This document shows positions 54,170-64,000 of a stretch of 64,000 nt of DNA, piece by piece. Source of the DNA: Tetradesmus obliquus (lineage: Eukaryota; Chlorophyta; Chlorophyceae; Sphaeropleales; Scenedesmaceae). Made by a program: the position numbers and the translations under genes. The notes below the pieces were generated by a model, which did not search any database, was not told where the DNA came from, and saw nothing but the letters and a program-made list of their open reading frames with translations. Each line of letters starts with the position of its first letter. Position 1 is the first letter of the stretch. The stretch lies in contig CP126191.1 of the NCBI GenBank assembly GCA_030272155.1, positions 9,074,501 to 9,138,500 on the forward strand, given 5' to 3'.

Positions 54170-54925
54170 TCATCAACTAATTTAGCTCTCAGAGCTGTGT
54201 GGTGGTCGTCGGCCAACTGGAACCTCGGGATCCACCGACGAGCTTAAAAGCTTCGTGCGCCAGCTTGCAGTGCACTGAAAGCAAGAAACGAAAATCACAT
54301 CACAAATTCAGTGGCCGGCTCAACACCGTTCATCGTTTGCTGGGCCGACACTGTCGGAAGTAGCGGGTTCACACCCTGGGGCTTGGTGTTGTCACTAACA
54401 AAATTATTTGGTACGTCGCCAGGTGTCTAGTGCTTTCTCATCTACGAGATGCAGTGTCAGGCACTGTCTCTGACCAGAGGCAGGCAGCCGCTACCACACC
54501 TCAACAGCACAAGGCAAGCAGCACTGGCGAACTCTGTGTCATTGTGCCTATGAGATAGGCACAAGCCCCGCCCAGAAACCATCACCAGCGAAGTGCGTGT
54601 TACACACTTTGAGCAGCCAGCGGCTGGTTGCATGGGGCTTGCACGATCACAAGCCCCTACTCAGCTCGCCGCTGCTGAAACTGCAGCAGCAAACAACTGT
54701 CAACAACCACTTGCCGCCACGGGACGCTGCCTGCTGTGCAGCGCTGCGCCGCAGCGCCACAGACCAGCAGCAGCCCCCGGTCCCAATTCAAATCCACCTT
54801 TGCGCACACTGCTGCTGCTGTTGCTGCCTCAGCATCCGAGCGCTGTCGTTTCTCTTCTCACAAACTGCAGCGCCGCCCAGCGCGCAGCATGCCTCACAGC
54901 CCCCGGGCACTGCCATTCCAGCTGC
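54170..54925. other. ORP upstream region and eS27 3' UTR
   Basis: TTACA at 54600-54604 (TGTAA on minus) is 322 bases past the eS27 stop and fits as its poly(A) signal. The rest should contain the ORP promoter. No further gene is seen. Confidence 0.5.
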
Positions 54926-55538
54926 TTAGTCGCCCTTCCTGCGGAAAGAGCAGCCTGCAGGACACAGCCACACCATGCGCAGCACAGGTCACGTCAGCAA
55001 GCATCAGGCTTCGGCTGTTGCCAAGCTCAGCCCGGTCACCAAGCAAGAAAGCAAAGCGAAATACCGCAACACAACTGTCATATTACAACTGGACGCCGAT
55101 GAGGGAATGGTGCACATCTCCATACATCCACACATACAGCAAGTGTGTGTCAAGCCTGCTTGCATGCCCCCACAAGTGTTGTCTCTGTTCACACACTGCA
55201 GCACAGCAGCCATGCTTGCCGAGCCCCCCACAGCTGGCTCAGTCAACCACTGCGCCAGTAAGCCATGCACAGGCATCAGTGCAGGCGCGCAAGTGGGTGG
55301 TAGGCTGGTGCAGCTGCTGCGAGATGTGCATGCCTGCCACTCTTCACATGCAGCCGCTACTGCTGCAGCTAGCAACACTCTGCAGTCAGCAATGCTGCTG
55401 CTGCAGCAGCATCCCCGCGAGAACGTGATGTGTTGCACACCCCCTCCCAGCACACTCACCCTCGGTCAGGCGCGCCCGGCCACCGGTGGGTGTGCACAGG
55501 ACTGTTGAGCAGCTGCCGCACAGCACCACAGACTGCAT

Positions 55539-55571
<33 letters not shown>

Positions 55572-57279
55572 GCAGCACCAGGCATAACATCAGTCCCTGA
55601 TCACCGCCTGAGCACACGTATGACCTCCGGCAACGTTGCTGTGCAACAACTGATGCTGCGCAATGCTGCCAGCTGCTGCCTCGCACACAGCACTGCTCAC
55701 ACCGCTTGGACATTCCAACATTGGTGTCGCAACATTGCAAACATTGTCGCCACAACAGCAAGGGCTGCTGTGCAGCAGTCAGCTGCGCCTATACAGAGGC
55801 ATAGGCACGGCTGCCACTCCTGCCCTGCCCTCAAAAGGCTGCTGCAGGAGCAGCACTATGCTGCAGGAGCAGCAATAGGCTGCCATGGCAGCACCGGCTG
55901 CTGATATGCTACGGTAAAACGCTGGGGAACGCTGTTGAATATAAAAGGCTGCACCCACCTGACTATGACTGAACACGGTGGTGCTGCAGAATGGAAGCAA
56001 CAGCAGAACAGCGCAGGGCAAAAGAGGAGTCAGCGACAGCAAAGCATACTGCATGCACTTGTAAGCGCTCTGTCCACAGCACGCATGGCTGTATGGGCGC
56101 AAGCTACACGCTTGCAAAGCACTGTGTGCTGTTGCAGATTACAGCAGAGCCGGCCCTGTCCTGCCATGCATGCTGCTGCTGCAGCTGCAACAAAGAAGCC
56201 ACCGCCAGCACCACTGCCACTCGCACACTGAGGCACACCAATCACTTGCTATCCCAAATTGAACCCATCATCAATCTTGCATGATGCTGCTGCGCGGCTG
56301 CTGTGTCTGCTGCTGTGTTCCTGCTGCTGCTGCTGCTGGCCGCCGCCGCTCACATGCTGAAGCATCCGGTGCACTTCACGTCCATGAAGAAGCTGTTGGG
56401 GCTCTGCACCAGCCTCTTGAGCTTGTGCTTGGTCCTCTCCAGCTCAGCTGGAGGGTTGAGCAGATCTATGTCTGAGTGGAGCGGCTGCAGGAAACAATAA
56501 AACAGGCGGCAAAGGGCGAGCAGCAGCGGCAGCAGCCAGCATGGGTGAGTCCAGCTGCAGTGCTAGAGAGATTCCATCGGATCTGCCATGCGCTGGACGC
56601 TAGCAGCTGCGTGATGGCCCGTTGGTGGTGCTAGTCCATGGCAGCTGCTGCTGATTGCTGCTGCCCTGCGGTTTTCGCTGCAAACTGCATGCCGATGACA
56701 GCCGCACACAACCCCAGCTGTGCTGCGGCCACAGTGCCGGCTGCTGCAGCTGCAGCCTGAGCAGCCTGGCTAGCTGCACACAAGCCAGGGCCCAGGCCGT
56801 GCTGCTGCCAGGCGCATGGCAACTGACTGGCTGCTGCTACAGCTGTGCATGCCGCTTGCCATGCGGGCACACGCTGAGCATCGTTCTGGCTCCCGGATAA
56901 GCGCAGTTCTGCCGTATGTAGCTGCCTTCCTGTGCTGATGGGCCCCGAGCTGGTGCTGGCTGTGCTTTTGGCACTGCTGCTGCCACATGTTCTGCTGCCT
57001 TTGTCGGTCCCTGATCCATCTGCTAGCAAGTTCCAAACACAATCGTTTGCTGAACCATTATGTTGCACCCAGGCAGCAGCGCGTGCTGCCTTCGGCGCCC
57101 TCTCAGCCTCGCTGCCTTCCAGCAATCAGCAACACGCAAGGGCTGCTTATGCTGTCCCTGACCCTGCTGCACAGTCCAAGCTGCTGTACATGATCAATAT
57201 AACATCACAGCAGCATGGCAAGAGGCCAGGCACAGCAGCAGACACCGCCACCATGGCAGCGGCCAACCAAGCTCACCAT
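54926..57279 (-). CDS. RPS27: 40S ribosomal protein eS27, 5 exons, ATG-only first exon
   Basis: Exons in transcript order are 57277-57279 (the ATG alone, followed by donor GTGAGC), 56354-56484, 55959-55983, 55460-55532 and 54926-54954. They total 261 bases, 86 aa, the standard family length. It is a zinc-binding protein of the small ribosomal subunit. Diagnostic blocks are [68 protein letters not shown] and CSFRRKGD. The four zinc-ligand cysteines (CTGC and CGSC) are present. An ATG-only exon is a known arrangement in ribosomal protein genes, and the phase (3+131+25+73+29) is exact. The choice of this ATG rather than another ATG-GT nearby is the least certain part. Confidence 0.95.
55535..55575 (-). 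repeat. CTG tract (sense) ahead of eS27 exon 4
   Basis: CAGCAGCAGCAGCAGCAGCAG (plus) lies just upstream, in gene sense, of the acceptor at 55533. Confidence 0.85.
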
Positions 57280-60200
57280 GTTGCTTGAAGTGGGCAGGCT
57301 CCAAGCAGACACACTGTAGGAGAAAGGGCCGAACACCTCGCTCTGCGAAGCATATCACACAGCGCTGCCCACCATGTTGCTAAACCCGAGCCACAGTGGT
57401 GCGAAAGCCACATGGTGGCTACAAGGCTGCTAATTGAACGCACATGTTTGTGCTAATGGTTTTTTTAGCTGTGATCCGATTACACCTCTGTGACTGTTTG
57501 CTGCTCGCCGTCTCAAGTAGTGTACTGCTGCCCTCGACCCAGCCAGCAAGAAGACAGTAAAATTCAAATCTTGCCGGTTGCTGTCTGTCACATCACAGCA
57601 CACAGCTTTGCTCTTTTGCAGGTTTTCCTGAATCGTGACAACAGCGTCAGTCACTGGACAGGCCCATGCATGATGTGCCAGCCTGGAAGGCTTGCCCAAG
57701 TGACAGCCGGGCTGTCATAGGAGCTGGTAATGCAGGGTCAAGCCAACAGCACTAGCGCGTCCTTGAGAAGCTCAAGATACGCGATGGCCGCCTGATTTGC
57801 AGATCAGCGCCAAGCAACAGCCAATTGGTCATCCATTACTCATCTGGCGTTGATGGCTTGATGGGTAACATGATGATGATCCATTACTCATCCTACTAGG
57901 GGGGACATCCATCAACTGGCAGGTGCAGCTTTGCCTGCAGCACCTGCCTGCAGCACCTGCAGTGCAGCTGCTAAGCTGTAGCTACAGTGACTGGCGCCGA
58001 CTGAGGCTGCCACTGTTTATTTCTGTGGCAAGAGCAGCGCTGCTTGCTGGAGGCTGCAACGCATCTGAGTGTACCCCTCACACCCAGGATGGAGCCACAA
58101 CTTGTGCGCAGCACATGCAGGCCAGTCCAAGGCGGACGTTGTCTAGTCAGGTCGATGTTTCACCACTTACTGATCTCACACACGCGATTGAGATCCTGCC
58201 GTGCACCCTATCCAGGTCTCAGCCGCGCCTGCCATGGTGCCGCATCCTGTTATCTCACCACAGTTGAGGTGCGGCAGGGATAGCAGGTTGGCTGCTCGGC
58301 TGTTCTGCCAACGCTGGCCAACATGTTCATGCCTGGGACCACTGCAAGGCTTGGAAGCAGCTTGGAGCAGTGCCCCTAGCGCAGTCTGCTCCGGTGCCCA
58401 GTGGGATGCGGGGCTGGTGGTGAGCTGGAGAGGGCGCGATGTGCTATAAACGGTCTGTATTATGACAGTTTTAGGCATGGTAACTGCACAACTGCGTACC
58501 TGCAAGCAATGCTGGACCAGAAGCCCCCCCCCCCCCCCCCCTGCCCGAAGGCTCCTGGTCTGTACGTACTGCATGCCTGTGTGGCTGCCTGGGGCCATGC
58601 CGGTACAGCATCATGTTACACAGATGCATCATGTCACACACACTTGCATGGCTAGCCTGCTTGCGTGCATTTAATTGCAGAAGATGTCGACACACGGGCT
58701 GTTCTGCACTGCACTCCGGCGGCAGTGGTGTGCCATCATGGCTGCTGGTGCGCAAGCCGTGTTGAGCCTGCTGCGGTTCTGCCTGCCAAGCCGCTCGGCA
58801 GTGTTGCTTGAGCAAAGCCGCAGTTCCCCAGCGACAAAGTTATGGAAGCTGCTGCTACTGCTGCTGCTGGTGAGTCGCTTGCTGGGTTGGGTCTGCTGGG
58901 CCGTGTGCAACTGCAGCAGCGCACCAACTGCGCAGCGCAGCACCACCAGCAACAGCAGCACAGCTGGAATGCTGCCAGCCATACAGCACAGCAGCTGCCA
59001 CCAATGCAGCACAGCAGCAGCTGAGCAGATGGCTTCATCAGAAGCAGCAGCAGCAGCAGCAGCAATGCTGCCGTGTACGCACTGCTGATGCCGTCGTCAA
59101 CTCTGCTGCAGCAGCTGCTGCCGCCACACTGCTGCGTTTCCTGCCGTCGCAGCGCCAATCAGCCGTCAAGTAGCAGTGGTTGCTGGCTGTGTCTGCGGTG
59201 CAAAGGGGGCAGGCTGGCGCTGGGCTCAGCCCAGCAGCTGCGAAGCAACAGTTGGTAGGGATCCCACCTACAGCTGGCTGGCGGCGGATGCATCAACGCA
59301 GAGATGCGCAGCCACAGTTCTTACTTCATTCAGCAGGAAGCGGCAGTGGTCCTGGGGGTAGATGCAAATGTGCATTCTTTAAAAGGAGCGATTGCATGTG
59401 CTGCACGAATAAAAGAGCGATTGCTTGTACTTGACGATTGGCGCATGGCGCCTCTGCGCCGTTGACCGTCACTGGCACTCGGGGACGGCTGCAGCATGTC
59501 AGTGGCGTCAATGCTGCGCTGATTGACCGCGCGTATGGTGGGTGTGGCGATACCTAGATATGAGGTGTTGACTGCAACTCTTTACACTGTGGTGTTGACT
59601 ACGCTGGTACCGGTCGCCAGCCCAGAACCGTGCTGGCAGCAGTCACAATGGAGTTCTGCAGCGTGGCAAGTGGAGGACGTTTGTAGTTGCTGCTTTTGTG
59701 GTTCTTCCTGTGTAAATCATGGTGTTTGCCGTCGAGCCCAGCAGCTCATGCAATGGCGGGCGGTGCTGCTGCTCACAGTCTTGTCAACACTGTCATGATG
59801 ACCCTGCAGCGTTACGGTGCAAAAAAAAGTACTCTTGACTTGACCCTTACAGACCGGCAAACCCTTCAAAACAAAATGTGTAAATAATCCAATTGAACTA
59901 TGTTGACAGTTCTGCATTCTGCTCGATCACGTGCGTCTTGGCCCACAGCAGGTGAATATTACCCCAGAATTACCCTCACTCACAGCAACTGATCAATGCA
60001 CCAAATTATTGTTTTAGTTGTTGAAAGAATCACGCGGCAAGCTCAAGCGATGCTATGCGCTCAGGCCCCTAAGCGAGGCGCTTTCACCTCAGGCGGGTGA
60101 CAAGCCGAATAGCAGTTAAGCAAGACGTCAAGTGCTGGAGAAGCAGCGTTCACACACCACTCATAAGGCGCTTCTGATTGGGATGTTGGTCGAATGCTGT

Positions 60201-60667
60201 CGCGAATGTACCAGCCGGTGCCCGCACGATAACACTCCCGTACGCCACTGCTATCAGCTGGGCATGGTACAAACGTAGCGAACAAGTGGCCTACATATAA
60301 ATGTCAAGCTTTCAACTACGAATCTAAATCAATTTGATCTGTTAGCAGTGGCACAGTGTGCTGCAAGAAAAGTGCTAAAAACACGTTGCCCTGAAGTGCC
60401 CCGACTCGACTGATACATCTGGCAGGTGAGGCCCTGCTGTGCAGTTGGGATGCAAGCAAACCAAAGGAGCAGCACTGGCAGCTGTGCCTTACTGTGCCTG
60501 CCACATACAGCAGGTTGCTATGCCAGCATGGCTGCCTGCTTGCAAGCTGTGTTGATTTGTTGCAAAATGCAGATGCTACGTTCGTACCATACCCAGCTGT
60601 ATGCCCGCGCACAACCACCGATGACAGTGGTGTTGGCAGTCAACCACTGTACACGCACTTCTTTAGA
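57280..60667. other. 3.4 kb without recognised gene
   Basis: The stretch lies between the divergent eS27 and coiled-coil gene starts. A 138-codon plus frame at 58675-59088 has a Leu-rich hydrophobic stretch ([20 protein letters not shown]) followed by Ser/Ala repeats; it matches nothing and is probably a CTG-repeat artefact. A poly-C tract lies at 58527-58542. A second ATG-GT context (AGCAACATGGTG on minus) sits at about 57370-57380, resembling the eS27 start exon. Confidence 0.4.
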
Positions 60668-61515
60668 ATGAACAAAAGAATTGTCTACGCATTGGAGCGC
60701 AAAGCTCTGGCTATGCAAGATCGCCTGACTGAGCTTCAGGCAGTGCACAGTGCAGCGGCACTGCATCATTCCATTCTGATAGGCCTATGTGATACGCTGA
60801 GCATGGTGCGCGACATGCAGCAGCAATACGATGGTGACAACGACCAAGATGTGTACAGCCCCTTACTCGCTAGCCTAGCAGACAGCAGCGAATGGCCATT
60901 GCTGGCGCAGCTACGCACCCTGCAGTACGGCCTCGTCCCGGACCCCACACAGCAGCAAAGCAGCACGCCAGGAGGCCTCCCCACACTCGCTCCTGCAAGC
61001 AACTGCCTGGCGCTGCTGCAGCAAGTCGTGGCGCAGCCGCTGCACCCGCGTGCAGCCGTCATAACGTCCGAGGAGCTACGGCAGAGCTACAGCGCGTCAG
61101 TGCGCGACAGCGCCATGCTGCTTAACCTGCTGCACCGCCCAGCGGCAACGCAGCAGCACCTGACAGAGCCGCCGCTGCAGCAGCTGACACGGCTGTGGGA
61201 GCGGCACATCCAGCTGGTCGTGTCGCTGGGGCTGCTGCAGCGCGGCGACTTGATGTTCAAGTGGGTGGCTTGCGCTGGCTGCTGCTGCTGCTGCTGCTGC
61301 TGGTAATGCTACAACAACTGCAGCTGCCATGGAAACATGTGTTGTGACTGAGGATGACGGCCTACCAGTGCACGCAGCGGCTTGAGTTGGCTTCAATTCG
61401 AGCATGCGCAGCAAGCCTGCTCAGGGCTACCAAAGCATTGTGGCGTCAGGCACAGGCAGTGATGCTACCTGGTGCCACGCACAGGTGTCACCTCAACCCC
61501 CAGTGCTCAAGTTGC

Positions 61516-61548
<33 letters not shown>

Positions 61549-63290
61549 TGGCCTTCGTGCAGGTTTACGCTGATGAACCACATTACTGGGGAGTTGCAGG
61601 CACAGGTTGATCAAGCCTTGCTGTCATGGGTGAGCGCCCCACCATGCATGTGCAGCGTTGTTAGCCGAAGTAAAGCCAGCTCCACATACACACGCTGCAG
61701 CATGACATGCCAGAGGTGGCAGCACACTTGTGCCAATCAACTGCAACAAAATTCAGCACGTCTGTACTTGACAAACTGCCACGTAACCCCGGACGGCTGA
61801 GGTGCTGCATCACAAAACCTTGCAGTGCCGCACCGTGCCAGCACATACTGCTCATCGGCTGGCATGTTGTTGTTTTTGGCATGCCTGCAGGCGCTGCAGC
61901 AGCTGGGACTCACGCAGCAGCAGCGGCAGCGCATTGCTGGCGGCTGCAAGGTGTTCCGGCAGCTGCTGACACCCATCCTGCAGGAGCGGCAGCAGCTGCA
62001 GAGCCAGCAGCAGCAGCAGTCAGAGCAGGAGCAGGAGCAGGAGGATACAGCCGTTTATGCCGCTGCGTGCCAGTATGATCCAAGCGTTGTTAGGCAAGCT
62101 GGGCAACCTGCTGCTGCTACTGCTGCTGCACCATACAACCCCTGGGCAGCAATGTGGGAGCAGTACACAGCAGCTGGGGCGGCAGCACCCTCTGCCGCTT
62201 TTACAGCAGCAGGTGCAGCAGCTGATGAAGGCAGCGGCCTGCTCTCAGCAGGATGCTTTTACAGCAACGTCTCTGCTGAGGCTGCTGCTGCTGCTGCTGG
62301 CAGCTTAACCAGCAGCAACTGCTGTGACCCGCTGTGCAGCTGGCAGACTGAGGAGTCGGTGCTCAGCAAGATAGAGGAGGAGCAGCAGCGGGTGGCGCGG
62401 CTCAGGCTGCTCATGCAAAAGGTAACAGCACGCTTTACATGTCTTGTCAGCCTGCACTAGATCCTGCACCCGCGATGCAAACACCATGATGCCTCCATCT
62501 GCCATCAGATGAAAAGCAGAAACTGGTGTGGCTGGTGCCACTTTGTGCGTCAGAAACATTATGTATTCAACCTTCCAGACATCCCAGCGCCAGCTGGCAT
62601 GCTGCCTCACTGCTGCTGCTGTCGCCGCCGTGTGCAGGAGTACTTTCTGACCGCTGCAGCTGGCTGCTACGTCACTGGGTGCCTCACAGTGGTGGGTTAC
62701 TGCATTATCATGAGCTGCAGTAAACGACATTGCAGTGAAGCACATTGCAACATAATGCGTACTCACATGGCTAGATGGTGCATGACATGACACAGCAAGT
62801 CTGGCCTGGCTTGTGTGGCAGCGCTGTAGCTCACTTTCAATTTGAAAGTTTCAAAGCAGTCTGCTGGCAGCTCAGCGCTATGCGACCATCCCAGTTGAGG
62901 CAGATGTTTGAGTTTGGGGCAGCGGCTGGCGCTAGTGCCGCAACAGCAAAGGCCACCACGCCAGCGCCGCCGCCCTGCCTGTAGTGACATGCTGCGGCAG
63001 TGCACTGCACGGCTGATGCGTGCTTGCGCTATTGCATGCATGCATGCTGCAGGCTGATGTAAGACTGGCCTCACCAACTGCGTTGCATTGACTTTTGACA
63101 CTTTGCGTCTCTTCTGTGTTTGACTGCCTTGGTCTGCCACCTGCAGGAGCAGCTGGGCCGGCTTGCAGCGCTCAGCTGGCCCTACCCACCCCACATGGCC
63201 ACATGTGGTAGGATGATCGAGCAGCAGCTGCAGCAGCAGCAGCCCTGGAAGCACGCGCAGCAGCAGGACTGGCCCACTGAAGACATATGA
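60668..63290 (+). CDS. unrecognised coiled-coil protein, second copy of the bZIP-like architecture
   Basis: Well-supported exons are 60668-61260, 61563-61629, 61891-62421 and 63147-63290; further exons start at 62638 and lie around 62840-62980 with unresolved junctions. The N-terminus is a coiled coil (ALERKALAMQDRLTELQAVH). A middle block LQQLGLTQQQRQRIAGGCKV is followed by FRQLLTPILQERQQLQS, a Gln/Ala-rich linker and a helix EESVLSKIEEEQQRVARLRL. The last exon has ALSWPYPPHM and ends QQQDWPTEDI. The sequence of blocks parallels the gene at 26-30 kb. No DNA-binding basic region is seen, so function is unknown. A start upstream of the ATG at 60668 is possible, since TTCTTTAG just before it looks like an acceptor. 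Confidence 0.6.
61513..61552 (+). repeat. CTG tract ahead of exon 2 acceptor
   Basis: CTG/CTT triplets in sense orientation end shortly before the acceptor at 61562. Confidence 0.85.
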
Positions 63291-64000
63291 TCGCTTGCAA
63301 CAGTAGCCTACTGAGTGGCATGTGGTCTACGCTCCTATTGGAGGGTTCAACCCTAGTAGGGGCTGCTGGTGCCACTGGTTGCACTGGCAGTACTGCAAGT
63401 TATGCACCGCACGGGGTGTAAGAAGGACATAGCCGCTGTGCAAAGCTTTTGGCAGTGGCACTGCCACTGCCCCTGGCAGCGGGCGTCGCACAACCAACAT
63501 TGATGCACACTCCTGCTGCTGCTGGTCTGTATGTGGTGCTGGCACCCAATGAAGCTGCTGTGCGCGGTTCTGTGGATAGAGCACTCCTCCGGGTAATGCT
63601 GCACATGTGCACAATTTTGGTCATGCTTGGTGTCTGCGTTGGAGATTGTACAGCTGCAGGAGCACGCACACTGGCAGCTCAGTGCAGCCTCTGTAAGGGG
63701 CTTTAGCGAGTAGCCATTGGATAGTTCAATGCAACCATTGCAGGCTGCCCTGACTATACAGTTGTTGATCATTGTTGATATTAGAAATCTGGTGTTTTCT
63801 TTCTTCTGTCTTTGCAGAGCTGCGCAAGGCTTTGCGTCTGTTTGTTGATTTGTGCTTTACTTGATCATCTGATGACACGGTCTCAGCAACACAACGCCAG
63901 CATCAAGCAGCAGCGCACATGAACTGCGGAGGTTATAAAATGACGAATTCTAGACAAAGCCAGGATACCGAAGTACGCTGGTCATGCACAGCTGCGCACC
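63291..64000. other. right edge, no recognised gene
   Basis: The region holds the 3' UTR of the preceding gene, then sequence in which I see no exon pattern. Confidence 0.4.
63417..63421 (+). terminator. polyadenylation motif TGTAA
   Basis: It lies 127 bases after the stop at 63290. A second TGTAA is near 63692. Confidence 0.55.

Noticed and set aside
58675-59088. Small membrane protein with a poly-Leu stretch
   Set aside because: The Leu run comes from a CTG repeat read in one frame, and the rest is repeat-derived; no support for expression.

Overview
The window is nuclear DNA of a green alga, most likely a chlorophycean such as a member of the Sphaeropleales; this placement is inference. 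The supporting signs are intron-dense housekeeping genes of plant/algal type, GT-AG introns with CAG acceptors, TGTAA polyadenylation motifs 40-720 bases past most stop codons, CCCTAAA telomere-like motifs, and pervasive CTG/CAG triplet tracts that give poly-Ala and poly-Gln stretches.

Nine genes can be modelled. In order they are: a leucine-rich-repeat protein with a degenerate F-box-like start (+, 1.1-4.3 kb); a TUG/ASPSCR1-type UBX protein (-, 5.1-8.4 kb); the 26S proteasome base subunit RPN2/PSMD1 in 17 exons (+, 9.0-20.2 kb); a two-domain fasciclin (FAS1) protein in 6 exons (-, 21.0-25.0 kb); an unrecognised coiled-coil protein (+, 26.0-30.0 kb); AMP deaminase in 18 exons with an N-terminal membrane anchor (-, 33.2-46.2 kb); an oxysterol-binding-protein-related lipid transfer protein in 5 exons (-, 49.0-54.2 kb); ribosomal protein eS27 in 5 exons, the first being only the ATG (-, 54.9-57.3 kb); and a second coiled-coil protein that may share the architecture of the first (+, 60.7-63.3 kb). 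For seven genes the exon lengths I chose sum to an exact multiple of three (RPN2 1041 aa, AMP deaminase 921 aa, ORP 760 aa, LRR 598 aa, coiled-coil protein 489 aa, FAS1 458 aa, eS27 86 aa), which is an internal check on the models. They are mostly unrelated housekeeping functions, with no operon-like logic. Divergent pairs (TUG/RPN2, FAS1/coiled-coil) share short promoter regions.

The striking feature is what fills the introns. In six of the nine genes, 37 intron ends hold tandem, decaying copies of the neighbouring exon edge: 20-60 coding bases plus the splice site and some intron, repeated 1 to 9 times at spacings of mostly 80-250 bases. Two further arrays repeat a stop-codon end into the 3' UTR. 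I call these exon-edge echoes. Copies of a donor lie downstream of the real exon and copies of an acceptor lie upstream, so the site that must be used is always the outermost one. This suggests that local tandem duplication across exon-intron junctions is the main way introns have grown here.

Between the convergent coiled-coil and AMP deaminase genes lies a separate 176-bp satellite. One monomer is interrupted by a 224-bp insertion that contains a tRNA T-arm-like hairpin and ends in a TATTG-rich tail. Part of the same sequence recurs in two introns of the FAS1 gene.
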